From Tolypeutes matacus (taxonomy: Eukaryota > Chordata > Mammalia > Cingulata > Chlamyphoridae): a DNA stretch of 64,000 nt. Shown one piece after another: positions 45,234-56,687 of this stretch. The DNA lies in contig JAKSZT010021121.1 of assembly GCA_026826555.1 (NCBI GenBank), positions 628,470-692,469 of the forward strand, read 5' to 3'. The position numbers and the translations under genes were made by a program. Position 1 is the first letter of the stretch; each line of letters begins with the position of its first letter. The notes beneath the pieces were generated by a model. The model saw only the letters and a program-made list of their open reading frames with translations. It was not told where the DNA came from and searched no databases.

Positions 45234-46684
45234 AAGCTTAACGTTTTTTAACTAATCAATTTTATTGATACATATTAATAAAACATAAATCCATCCAAAG
45301 TGTATAATCACTGGTATTCAGTACAACCACGACTATGTGATTATATATATCATATGTAATATATATAATATATTATATATTATATCATTACTTTAATTAT
45401 TTTTAGAGCATTTTCATTATTCCAATAATAATAATAATAAAAAATAAAAAACAAATGAAAAAAACTCATCATCTCTCAATCTCTCTCTGTTTCCCCTGCT
45501 GTACATCGCTGCTATTGTTTCCATCTCTCTAGTTTATTTGTATTTATATTTTGTAAAAACAGTCTTATATATGCAATATCACCCATATTCATATTTTACA
45601 CGAGGTTTCACTATGTTATACAGTCCCAAGTTACATTTTTTAGTTTTCCTTCTAGTAATATACATGACCTTAGACTTACCCTTTTAACCACTGTCATACC
45701 CACATAACATCTTGCTAGTTACAAACACTATGATGTGCTTTCACCATTTCTATTAATTTCCAAAGATTTACAAACGACCTTTTTACCAATTTTGCACAGA
45801 TTAACTCTCAGCTTTCCATTCTCTACCCTCATTCTATTCTCTGGTGACCTATATTCTAATTATTAATTCCATGAGTTTACACAATATATAGCTTAACTTT
45901 TAATCTTTTCATTTGTGGTTTCTGGGATTCATGCTATAATAAAGGCACTTCTTAGTCTAAATTATGACGATATTTTGGTATTTTCCTCCAGTACTTATTT
46001 TGCTTACAAAAGCTCAGGACTTTAATCCATGTGGAATTTATTTGAGAATGGTATAGATCTGTAGGTCCTACCTTAATTTTTTCCCCAGATAGATGTAGGC
46101 TGTTTTGACCTCTTTATTTCATGATTTCTCCAATGATTTGAAATACCATTTTTTACCTCTATTAATTTCATGCCCATATACCTGAGAGCATTTCTCAGTC
46201 TTTTATTTTCTTAAAAAGATCTATTATCTATTTCTGTGCCAGTACCATATCATTTAATTTACTGCTGATCTATACCTTATAGGTTAAATCTTCCTCTTTT
46301 CCTTTTCCATAAATGTTTTGACTGTTACTTACCTTTCTAAATGAAATGAAATTTAGAATACAATTCTTGGGGATTTTGATTGGAATTGCCTTGCATTGAT
46401 AAGTAATATATTGCTGAATTTGACTTGCTAATATTTTATTTATGATTTTTGCATCAATATTCATGACTCATATTGGTCTCTGCAGAGATTTCAAAGTAGT
46501 TATGAGGCACAGATGTATTTTACATGGTATTCAAAATATTTTAAATTTTTTGGTGAGTTGCCAATATTTAAAAATGGGAGTTATTGTATAAAAATAGAGA
46601 TTTCTGTCTCTTCCATTAAAAAAAGGAATATGGCAAAACTGGGAGAATGTGGGCCAAGTTTTGCCACATTTTAAAATAGGTCTC

Positions 46685-46880
46685 TTGGAAGCGGCTGTGG
46701 CTCAATCAGTAGGGCTCCCGTTTACCATATGGGAGGCCCCGGGTTCGGTTCCCGGGGCCTCCCAGTGAAGGCAGGCCCGCCCACACGGTGTGGTTGGCTG
46801 ACCCAGCGAGCGCAGGCAGCAAGGGGGGGATAAATGAATAAATAAATAAAATCTTTAAAAAAAAAAATAAATAAATAAAA
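46685..46880 (+). mobile_element. DAS SINE (long-tailed)
   Basis: AAGCGGCTGTGGCTCAATCA start, GGTTCGGTTCCC B box; target duplication TAAAATAGGTCTCT. Confidence 0.94.
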
Positions 46881-47614
46881 TAAAATAAAATAGGTCTCTA
46901 TATTATGTTTGTTTTCTATTTAATTTCTACTTTTATTTTAAATTTTTGATCAATCTTTAGTCTATAGTTTTTGTCTTTGCCTGGTCTTGTTCCTAGCACT
47001 GACAAATCTGCCCATTTTTTCTAGGTACAGGAATAGTTTAAATTACAAAGGTGTCATCTCTTTCCTGAAGGTTTTATAGAATTGACCTCTAAAACTATCT
47101 TGGTTTTATATATTTTGTCAGATAGAGTTTTGGTTTCTTTCTCTAGTTTATCTATCATTAGTGATCTATTGGTAATTCCAACCTCTAGTATCAATTTTAG
47201 TAAGAAATATTTTCTAGAAAATCATCCACTTTTTCTAGTCTTCCAAATTTATGCAATAAAGTTGCAATGGTTTTCTCTTATAATTTAATAAATTACCTTT
47301 GAGACTTGGCTATCCTTTGTCTTTCCTAAACTTGTTATTTGTAGTTGTTTTTCTAAAATTTGCCAGAGTTCTATTTTACTGGTCTTTTCAAAGAACCAGA
47401 CTTTGGTTTTATTACTGAAGTCAAGTTTTAAAAAAATATATATATATAAACTTTAACTTTATTATTTCTTTTTAAAATATTTTTCTGAATTATCTTCTTT
47501 CTCTTCTAACTTTTAAAAAATGAATCTTTATCTATTTTCTAAATCATTTTTGATTTTTAAATAAAATAATTTTTTGCCTTGAACTTTCTATTCTGTTCCA
47601 TTCATCTGTTTTTT

Positions 47615-47629
47615 TATTTTTTTTATTTT

Positions 47630-47664
<35 letters not shown>

Positions 47665-47816
47665 TTCATTAACCCCCCTTGCTGCTTGTGCTCGCTGGGT
47701 CAGCTAACCACGCCGTGCGGGCGGGCTTGCCTTCACCAGGAGGCCCCGGGAACCGAACCCGGGGCCTCCCACATGGTAAACGGGAGCCCCACTGATTGAG
47801 CCACAGCCGCTTCCCC
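47615..47816 (-). mobile_element. DAS SINE (long-tailed), antisense
   Basis: (TTTA)n, GGGAACCGAACCCGGGGCC core; target duplication CCATTCATCTGTTTTTT. Confidence 0.94.
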
Positions 47817-48079
47817 ATTCATCTGTTTTTTAAATTGATCTTTTTATTTTTTTTTGGTACTGCACTATTCTAAAACTGTTTAATATCTGGTAGTCCAAGT
47901 CCCCTTTATTACTATTTTTCAAAATATTCTTAGATATTGGACCAGATGATATCATAGGGCACTAAGATTCTTTGATAGCTAATGTGAAAATGCACCCAAA
48001 TAAATCCCTTTAGTCCCGCCCCCCCAACCCCAAGTAGTCCTTATTCTTCAAGATACAGAGAAGTCTTTAAAAAATGACT

Positions 48080-48445
48080 GCCATCAATATTTGTGTGTAT
48101 GCAAATGTGGTGTATGTACATGGTGTATTTAAGTGTGTTGTATGTCTGTGTGTTGAGTGCATATGTGTTTGTGTATATGTACAAGATGTATGTATAGTAT
48201 GTTTGGTATGTTTGTGTGTGTGTGAGGTGTGTATGTGATGTGGTGTGTTTATCTGTGTGATATGTGTGTATATATGGTGCTTGTATATGTCTACGGGCTG
48301 TGTTATGGTGTGTATGTTTATGATTGTGAGGTGTGAATATATATAGTGTGTATGTGTATGTGTGTAGATTATGTGTAATGTGTAAGTTTGGTGTGTGTGT
48401 GTGTGTGGTATGTTTGTGTATGTATATGGGGTGGGGCATGTGTAA
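48080..48445. repeat. Degenerate TG-rich tract
   Basis: About 365 bp of TGTG/TATG mixtures (GGTGTGTGTGTGTGTGTGG near 48390). The His/Thr-rich frame on the opposite strand is a by-product of the repeat. Confidence 0.9.
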
Positions 48446-49211
48446 GGTGTAAGAGAGATACTGATTCCGGTGGCCAGGGGGTGCTAGACTTCTTGAGGCA
48501 AGCAGAAAGCTGGGCTCAGTCCTCAAACACCTGCCCTCTTGGGGAAAGCAGGGCTCTAACTCTACCCCTTTCTGGATGTCTCCTGCGGGCAGCAGTTGGG
48601 GATTTATAGGGCCAGTCTCTTCTGCAGTGCACTGCCCGGGCTTCTACTTGCCTCTGTCCTCTACTCCCCTGAGAAAAGGGAAACATGTCCCTTTAAGAGA
48701 AGGAAGCCTCCAGGTGCTCCACTAAGCCTCAGGGCCTTTGTGGTGGTGGTGGAGGTGGTGTCACCAGAGGGGTCAGCTCAAACTCAGGCTGGCCTTGGGG
48801 TCTCCCAACTGAGCAGATTAGCAGCTACGTGGGGCAGCAGGAGTCAGGAGGGCAGCTGCAAGGCAGTGGGACCTTTGTCCCGAGCAGAGGGTGAATGCTG
48901 GGTGTGGGCCTCTGTCTTTCCTCCCTCAGGCCACGGTGAGACAGTGCAGCGTTGCCCAGCTGCCCTGCCGGTCCTACCTTCTTGCCCTCCTGCGTGGGAC
49001 ACCTGCAGGCCACTTGCTGCCTCCTGAGGCAGTCTCTACAGTGCAGGTCTCTACAGTGATCCCTAGCAGAGCTGTGACAGGGAGATTCTCCCCGTGGGCG
49101 TGAGGGGAAGACTTCTGAGTGCCCTGCTTTCCAGTTCCTACCTGGGAGCAAACAGCGAACACCCCTGGCAGAGAGGCCACTCCCAACTCACGCCCTGCTC
49201 CTGCTCCTCAG
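48446..49211. other. Unique GC-rich region upstream of RGS3 start exon
   Basis: No repeat recognised. It holds the pyrimidine-rich CTGCTCCTGCTCCTCAG acceptor that ends at 49211. Short frames on both strands have no homology I recognise. Confidence 0.5.
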
Positions 49212-49373
49212 GTCTGTACCACCTCAGCCTCAGTGTCTTCTCTGCATCCTGTGCCTTGAGCCCTGGCCAGATGGAGTGGCCAAGCCAGGAGACCTCCCTG
49301 CCCAAAAAAGATGCCTGCACTCAGACTTACCCAGCCAGAAGAAGGATCAGGAGCGGTCAAGTCCAGGGTGCAG
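49212..49373 (+). CDS. RGS3: RGS3 alternative 5' coding exon (ATG 49271)
   Basis: Acceptor CTCCTCAG ends at 49211 and donor GTAAGT starts at 49374. From ATG 49271 it encodes MEWPSQETSLPKKDACTQTY then PARRRIRSGQVQGA plus one base (phase 1). This matches the long human RGS3 isoform segment beginning MEW and ending VQGAG, which joins the C2-domain exon. RGS3 is a GTPase-activating protein for Gi/Gq alpha subunits; long forms carry C2 and PDZ domains before the C-terminal RGS domain. The open frame extends upstream to the exon border, so initiation further 5' is possible, but conservation is clearest from this ATG. Downstream exons lie beyond the window. Confidence 0.9.
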
Positions 49374-49682
49374 GTAAGTCCACATGCCGCTGGGTTGGGG
49401 CCAGGAGAGTGGGCCTGTTCAGGCTGGGGACACTTCTCATGGGGAAAGCAAGGCAGGCGTCACAAAATGCCAAGTTCAAACCATCTTCGGGCCTTCATGT
49501 AACTAATTTGCACTCTATGACTAGTCTGTGGATTTCAGGGCTCCTTTTCCAGACTCTGGTCCCAACTGGTGGTCAGCTGTCCCTGCGGCATTTGGCTTCC
49601 TTACCTGCCTGGGCATGGTAGATCTGCTACTTCTACCTTCTGTTGGCCACAGGGCAGGTGTGGGGAGGCCTAGGACGATCAG

Positions 49683-49880
49683 AAGGAGGATGGTCTCTGG
49701 AGCAGACAGGCTTGGGTTCAAATTTCACCTCTGCCTCTTCCTATCTCTGCAAATGGACAAGTCACCCACTCTCTCTGCCTGGTAAATTGGGCTAATCCTT
49801 CCTAGGGTAACTGGGAAATTAAATGAGATGATATGTGTAAATTGCACAGCATAGCCCCTGGCACCTGGTACTCAATAGAT
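49683..49880 (+). repeat. MIR SINE
   Basis: Near full-length: GCTTGGGTTCAAATTTCACC core and CCCCTGGCACCTGGTACTCA end. Confidence 0.85.
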
Positions 49881-50599
49881 TTAACTTTTCTCCCCACTTT
49901 CTCTCCTGTGTCCCCTAATCTTGTTTTGAGTGGACCACAGATGCACAAATGTCCATTTGGCAATAAAGTGAGGGGAATAAGGACAAATACCAACACTTGG
50001 CACTTTTAGATTGACACAAGATTAGCAGCTCTCCCGCCCGCCCGGGTGGTGGTGGTGGTGGCGGTGGTAACAACAATCAGATTTCTGGAGCAGCTGTCTT
50101 AGTGTGAAATTGCTCCCTGGAGGTGTCCTGGGAATGTTTGCCGACAAAGCAGTGACAAAGCAGCACAGGGGCTGCCCTTTCTCCAGCTCTGCCTCCCCAC
50201 ACCAGGCTCTGGAGATTGAAAATGCCTCTCCTGCTCCGGGTCCTGGGCATTCCTGTCCCTTTGGACACTGGGGGCCAGTCCTCTTGTCCCATAGCACCAG
50301 GCTGCTGGTGGGGAGCCGGGGGCCGGCTGGAGCGAGCTGGTCCTGCCCGGACCTGTGACAGGCTGCTCTCACCCAACAGGAGGCTCAAGAGGGCAATGGA
50401 GGCGGCAAGATTTGGGGAGGCCAGGCCCCTCCAGGTGCAGAGGACAATTTTCCAAACCCCACGCACTGGATGAAGGTGCTCCTTTGCTCTTGATTACAGC
50501 GCTGTGCTTCAAAGCAGGTTGCAAACCGGCTAATTGCCAGCCTGGGAGAGCTGGGTGAGCAGGCCAAGCCCGCTTGAGTGGGCACACCAGGAGCTTCTG
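49881..50599. other. RGS3: RGS3 intron, GC-rich, unique
   Basis: Contains a short (GGT)n run at 50045-50068. Many overlapping short frames on both strands reflect the GC content; none has splice or homology support. Confidence 0.5.
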
Positions 50600-50921
50600 G
50601 GTGGGCCAGGTGCTAAAATCCTGGAGCGAGCTCCTGGAGCTGGGAGCCCCACATAACTGCCCTTTCCTGCTAGGCCCTCCGAGGACGCGGGTGGCAGCCC
50701 TCTGTGGTCACCAGCGCCTCCTCCCCTCCGGCCCGGCTTGCTGGGTCAGGTGGCAATCGCCCCATTCAAACTAGCGCGGGCCAATCAGGGCCTGGCGCGC
50801 CCAGGCCCATTCAAAGCGCGCCGTCCCTGCCTGGCCTCCGCCTTGGCGACACAGCACAGGGGGCGGGCGAACCTGCTCCCTCGGTTACTGGGGAGTGACA
50901 CAGACGCCTCGGGTTACAGCC
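50600..50921 (+). promoter_or_regulatory. RGS3: Putative RGS3 internal promoter, CpG-rich and TATA-less
   Basis: GC-rich, with clustered CpGs, a CCAAT box (50781-50785), a GC box GGGGGCGGGC (50859-50868) and no TATA box, directly upstream of the start exon at 50922. The transcription start is not visible. Function is inferred from position and composition. Confidence 0.55.
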
Positions 50922-51003
50922 ATGGAGGTGCGCTCTCTGCAACGCGTTGCCTTGGGGAGCCGGCGTGCCCCCCGGGACTTGTCCTTCTACCTCACCACCT
51001 TCG
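50922..51003 (+). CDS. RGS3: RGS3 alternative first coding exon
   Basis: ATG in good context (CAGCCATGG) and donor GTAAGT at 51004. Encodes 27 residues plus one base (phase 1): MEVRSLQRVALGSRRAPRDL then SFYLTTF. This closely matches the start of the mouse RGS3 long isoform (MERSLHRVSLGSRRAHPDLS), whose next exon begins QLRLS. As in exon 49212-49373, the split codon is G + GT.., so both can join the same C2-domain exon. Confidence 0.93.
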
Positions 51004-53807
51004 GTAAGTGCCCTCTGGGGCTGGCTCCCCAGGGCTGTGTCACCCTGCTCTGAATGCCCATAAAGGGCCACCCCACCATGGTGATAGGTGAAACACCAGG
51101 CTGGAGCTGGGCACTGTTTCTGTTTGGGGGCAACTTTTCTGGCCGTTTTCCTCCTGTGGTTGCCCAGGAGGGGCTCAGGCTCAGCAGGACCCTGGGCCTG
51201 CCTGCAGTCCAGCCACTGGTGCCAAGGGCCGTTGGTTCTGCCTCACTTGGCTGGAAAAATTGCGTCCCAGTTAATCTCTCAGAGGCCAGGTTTGTCACCA
51301 CTGAGCTTCTCATTAGCAAGTAGCTCAGGGTTAAATCAAGGTCTTGGACTATGTCTGAAGATCTCGTCCACTTTTCTTTAACTCAGGGTTTTGTCTCAGG
51401 GACGGGACAGGTTCCGGGCCAGCCCAGGTGGCCTTGGTCCCTTGGGGGCTCACCTCGGATGCTGCAGTCTGACTGCTTGGGCGATAACTGACCCGCAGTG
51501 GAGATGGGAGAATTCTCTCCCTGAGGAGAGGCCAGGCTCTCGGGAGGTCGCAGGGCTGCCCTGGAGCTTGAGGTTGAAAGAAGTGGGCAATAAGCAACCT
51601 CTGCCAAGCCCCTCCACAGCTGGACTGGCTTCCCCAAAACAGCAGCTGGACAGCAGCTGTCCCAAGGCCTTGGCAAATCCGGCCTTCCCGGTAGCCACAG
51701 TAAGTCTACCACCAGTCCCTAGAATACAGCTCTTGGCCGCTCTTCGTTAGCTCACTGGTTCTCCCACTCCTTTGGAGAGGGGGTTACTTTTCCTATGTGA
51801 GGGCATGAGATCCAGAGAGAGGAAGGCCTTACGGTGAGCCAGCAGCAGAGGTGGTACCTGACTTCAAGCCTTCTGATGAACTGCTCAGCACATTTTCTTT
51901 TTTGGAACTTGTGTATGCAGTTTTCTTTATGAAAGTTGGGACAGTTACTGCAACAGAGCTAGACTTTGCCCAGATTTCACAGTCAGAGCTCCTGAGGAGT
52001 TCCGCCCTCCCCAGGGTTCCTGGCCACCCTGCTGTCTAGAACACTTGGCCCTTTGCAACTTAGGGGGAGAGGGTGTGATGGAAAAGCAGTGGCTTGGCCC
52101 AGGGAAACGGCCTGTGGTCAGGCATCCTGGACTTCACTGGTCCAGTTGGAATCACGAGAGAAACAAATAGCCACCATTGCCGAGAACTGTGGTGCTACGC
52201 CATCCACATCCTCCCATTGCATCCTCCCAGCTGTAGGGGGCAATTCTTGTTAATCTCACTGGGATGTGGGGTTCTACCGGGCAAGGGAGCTTTCTAAGAT
52301 GATCTGGGTTGATGGGGCTGGGACCGGTTAGGAGAGCTTCAGAGAGCTATGAGGCCCTGTGACCTTACCTTGTCCTGATTAAAAAGTAAAAATATGTTTC
52401 ATTGCTTTTGTCCTCCTAACTATCATGGTAAGATGTGCTCATTGTTGAAATCTTAGTGAAAAGAAGAAAGTGAAAATCCCTTGTCATCTGACCCCCAGAG
52501 AAGAAACTATTGTAAATGTTTTGGTTTATATCCTTCCGGACTTTTCTCTCTCTGTGTATGTGTTTGTGAGCTAATTTTAACAAAATTGAGACCATGTTGT
52601 ATGTACAATTTTGCAACTCATCTCTTTTCCTTATTGGTATGATGTGACTATTTCCTTGCATCAGTCTCTATTCCTCTATTGTGTTCATCTCCCTGCCTCA
52701 TCTGGGAAGTTAGGGTGGGTCCAGGCCCAGCTGGGAGGAGCTCTCCTGCCCAGCTGTGATCTCAGAATCTGGTCTGATGGGTATTAGTGAAGTTTGCTGC
52801 TTGAACGAGTGATTCTGACCTGAGCATGCAGGTGGCAGGCAGAAGTCTGGGTCAGCTGGGGAGCCTCTTGCTCTTACTGCAGTAGTCTTCTCTCAGATCT
52901 CACCACGGACACTAATCAGGAGGTTTGAAAAGTTTGCTCACTCTGTTTCTTTGGGCGCCATTTGCTGTGATGCTCCTTTCTCAGGCTGCTGATTTTCTCC
53001 ACATACTGAGCGATCTTTGTGCACCTGGTTGTGGAGGAAGATTCATATTAGTGATTACCAACCTGGTCGGTTTTCATAAGTACCTGGGGAGGCTGTCAAA
53101 AACACAGATTCCTAGGATCTGCGCCCAGAGATTCTGGTTTAATAAATCAGGGGTTGAGCCTGAAAATCTATAATTTTAAGAGTCCCTGGAAATATTTTGA
53201 TGATCAGCCAGGTTTGAAGCTATGGATCCAGAGTCAGTTTTAGTAGCCGACATGGTCTCCCTTAACTGTGAAGGTCTTTGCTAAGTTCTCTCAACTGGCA
53301 GCCTCCTCCCAGCATGGCAGGTGGCCCCTGGCTTTTAGTAGTGTGCTTTGCTGGAGGAGAACCAGCGAAGGTGTTGCCCAGTTGGTAATTTCCTGAGCAT
53401 AGTCATAAGGAGACAGAAAATTGGTTTGTGCCATCCAGGGAGAGTACTATACAGTATATTATTGGTAGGAATATATTGATAAGTTCCTTAGACGTGTGTG
53501 TGCGTGTGTGCATATGTGTGAGCGTGACCCCTTGTCCCAATAAGGGGCATGTTCAAATGACATTAGTTGGACATAAGGAGGTGGTATGGCTTCAGAGGAG
53601 AGGAGGATGCAAGCTGGGGCTAGGACCCAACTACTTGAGAGGGATTTTCCCCTTCTTTTATAAAAAAATACTTAAAAGCATTTTTGAAGACGCTTATAGG
53701 TGTACATAATGTTTTTTCAAAGATGCTATTTGAAGAGGCTATTACAGGTGTACATAATATTTTTTCAAGATTATATCTTTTAATTTTATTAGGATATTTG
53801 TTCACTT
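51004..53807 (+). other. RGS3: RGS3 intron 1, proximal part
   Basis: 51004-52380 unique, GC-rich at first. 52385-52665 old dispersed repeat of uncertain family (TATATCCTTCCGGACTTTTC). 53045-53220 MER5/MER58-like hAT element (CAGATTCCTAGGATCTGCGC). 53681-53772 a 2-copy direct repeat of about 47 bp around AGGTGTACATAAT. No further RGS3 exon is recognised. Confidence 0.55.
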
Positions 53808-53872
53808 TTTTTTGGTAACAACTTTACTGCGATATAATTTACATATCACCTGTTTAAAATGTACAATTTCCC

Positions 53873-54781
53873 AGGTTGAGCGCCTGCCTGCACATGGGAG
53901 GTCCTGGGTTCAGTTTCTGGTGCCTCCTAAAAAAAACCAAAAACATAAACAAAAAACCAACAAGCAAACAAATGAAAAAACCAACTCAGTGGGCCCAGAA
54001 TCTCAGCGGAGTTGTAACACCTACTCTACAGCTCATTGGACTCACCCAGGACAACTTAAATAAGGAGATGATGATGGACAACAACCATCCCAAGGAACAG
54101 AGAGAGTCTGCAACTGCAAGCAAGATAGTCCCATCCATCTTCCCCATGGGATATAAGCCCCCTCTCAGTTAGAGGTGGAGTGAACATCACCATCCTGGAA
54201 TCCTCAGGACTGGGGAAAGAACTATGGACTAGGGTGGACTTACTGGTATTCTACTATAGACATATTGTGATTCTAGCAATGGAAGAAATTACAACATTGA
54301 TGTGGAGCCAGTGGCCACTGGAGGCTCTGGGGGCAGGGAGAGGGGAAAAAACAGTTGTAATATGGGGGCTTTTTCAGTACTTGGAAATCGTCCTGAATGA
54401 CACTGCAATGACAGACATAGGCCAAGTTATATCGTCGCATAAAATGCAGAACTGTGTGGGGGAGAGTGTAGACTACAATGTGAACTATGGTCCATGCTTA
54501 ATGGCAAAGCCCCAGGATGCGTTTATCAATTGCAATGAATGTTCCACACTAATGAAGGATGTTTATGTGGGAGGGTGTGGGAGGTGTGGGGAGTGGGGCA
54601 TATGGGAATCCCTATGTTTTTGTGTGTGACATTTATGTAATCTAAGTATCTTTTAAAAAAAAAATTATTATTAAAAAAAAAAGCAACTCAGGGACGCCAA
54701 TGTGGCTCAGTGATTGAGCGCTGGCTTCCCACCTATGAGGTCCTGGGTTTAATCCCCGGCTCGATACCTAAAAAAAAAAAA
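53873..54781 (+). mobile_element. DAS SINE dimer, itself split by an L1 3' fragment
   Basis: First unit 53873-53988 (GTCCTGGGTTCAGTTTCTGG), second 54691-54781 (GGTCCTGGGTTTAATCCCCG). The same dimer with intact linker is at 58552-58775. Confidence 0.85.
53989..54683 (+). mobile_element. 5'-truncated L1, 3' end only, sense
   Basis: Target duplication CAACTCA (53982-53988 and 54684-54690). Similar to 61648-60998 (-). Contains a 149-codon open frame (54180-54629) with clear similarity to the frame in the other copy. Confidence 0.75.
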
Positions 54782-56204
54782 GTGTACAATTCAATGGTTT
54801 TTAGTATATTCACAGAGTTGCACAACCATCACCACAATCAATTTTAGAACATTTTTCATACTTCAGAAAGAAACACTGCACTCTTTACCTATCACTCACC
54901 AATTCCCAATCCTCTCCTCCCCCACCTCCCACCCTAAGCAAGCACTAATCTACTTTTTGTCTCCACAGATTTGTCTATTCAGGGCATTTCATATGAATGG
55001 GATCATATGCTGTGTGGTCTTCTTTCACTTAGCATAACGTTTTTAAGGTCATCCATGTTAATTTGTCCATAAAAAGCATGTGTCAGTACTTTATTCTTTC
55101 TTAAAGCTGAATAATATTCTATTGTACGGATATGCCATGTTTTTCTTATCCATTCTTTGGTTGATGGGCATTTGGGTTGTTTCTACCTTTTGGCTCTTGT
55201 GAATAAAGCTCCTATGAACATTTCTGTGCAAGATTTTGCGTGGACATATGTTTTCATTTCTCTTGAGTAGATACCGAGGAGTAGAATTGCTAGGTCAAAT
55301 GGTAATTCTATGATTAACCTTTTGAGGAACTGCCATACTATTTTCCAAAGTGACTGCACTATTTTATATTCCCACTAGCAGTGAATGGGGGTTCTAGTTT
55401 CTCCACATCCTTGCCAACACTTGTTATTATCTGATGTTTTGTTTATAGTCATCCTAAAGGGTGCCCATGGTATTTCATTGTGGTTTTGATTTGCGTTTCC
55501 CTCATGACTGATGATGTTGAGCATCTTTTCATGTGCTTGTTGACCATTTGTATATCTTCTTTTGAGGTATACTGATACTTTGCCCATTCTGATCCTCTGC
55601 CCATTCTTAAATTGGGTTATTTGTCTTTTTGTTATTGAGCTGTAAGAATTCTTTGTATATTCTAGGTACAAGACCCTTATCAAATACATGATTTGTAAAT
55701 GTTTTCTCTCTTTATGTGGGTTGTTTTTTCCACTTTCTTGATAGTGTCCTTTGAAGCACAAAGTTTTAATATTGATGAAGTCTAACATATCTACTTTTTC
55801 TTTTGTTTCTTGTGCTTTTGGTGTCATGTTTGAGAATCCATTGCCAAATCAAGGTCATGAAGATTTACCCCTATGTTTTCTTCTAGAAGTTTTATACTGT
55901 TAGTTCTTACATTTAAGAATTGATCCTAATTTGAGTTGTCCTTTGTAGATGGCATGTGGCTATCCAGTTGTCCCAGCACCATTTATTGAATGGTCTTGGC
56001 ATCTTTGTCAAAAACCAATGGACCATAGATGTGTGGGTTTATTTCTAGGCTCTTCTATTCTATTGATCAATATGTCTCTCCTTATGCCAGTTCCACACTG
56101 CCTTAGTTACTGTTGCCTAGTAGTAAGTTTTGAAATCAGGAATTTTGTTCTTCATTTTCAATATCGTTTTGGCTATCCTGGGTCTTGAGTTTTCTTATGC
56201 ATTT

Positions 56205-56687
56205 TATTTTATTTTTTTAAAGATTTATTTATTTATTTACTTTTATCCATTTTTATCCCCCGTTTTTGCTGTTTTTGTGTCCATTCTCTGGGCAATTCTC
56301 TGTGTCTGTTTCCTGCCTTCTCTTCTCATCCTTCTCTTCCTCCTGTCTTCACCGGGATTCCATCCTGGGAACCTCCGATGTGGGAGAGAGGCGTCCTACT
56401 GCTTGTACCACCTTAGTTCCTGTTTTCTTCGGCGTGTCTCGTCTTGGCTCTCCCTTGGGTCACTCTCCTGTTATGTCATCATCTTGCTGCGTGGCTCAGC
56501 AGGGCCTGACGGTGCACCAGGGCCCAGGACCTGGAGGCGCACCCACTCGCAGGGCCTGGCGGCCCGCGCGCCTTTTATATTTTTCTTTTATTTTTACTGG
56601 GAGGTCTCGGAGATCGAACTCAGGTCCCTCCATATGGGAGATGGACGCCCAACCATTTGAGCCACATCTGCCCCCTCATATGCATTT
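56205..56687 (-). mobile_element. DAS-related SINE with extra GC-rich module, antisense
   Basis: (TTTA)n tail, unit with TTCCATCCTGGGAACCTCC and GTACCACCTTAGTTCC, then a GC-rich block (GCGCACCCACTCGCAGGGCC, 56540-56575), then a normal DAS unit. TATGCATTTTA duplication. Confidence 0.82.

Larger units (their letters stand above)
44666..48060 (-). mobile_element. Antisense L1 sequence with three DAS SINEs
   Basis: L1 3' UTR (TTTTATTGATACATATTAAT at 45260) and old ORF2-like sequence (46000-47600, 47820-47960). No frame longer than about 70 codons survives. Confidence 0.6.
53808..56204 (-). mobile_element. Antisense L1 split by a nested SINE/L1 pair
   Basis: 53808-53872 and 54782-56204 are continuous L1 3' UTR/ORF2 sequence in reverse (TTTACTGCGATATAATTTAC ... 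GTGTACAATTCAATGG ... GATTTGCGTTTCCCTCATG). The SINE in between has the duplication TGTACAATT. Confidence 0.85.

Noticed and set aside
48041..48526. 161-codon His/Thr-rich frame
   Set aside because: Direct translation of the TG-rich repeat.
49094..49270. Upstream extension of the RGS3 exon to the ATG at 49094
   Set aside because: A strong pyrimidine tract and AG end at 49211; protein similarity begins only near the MEW start.
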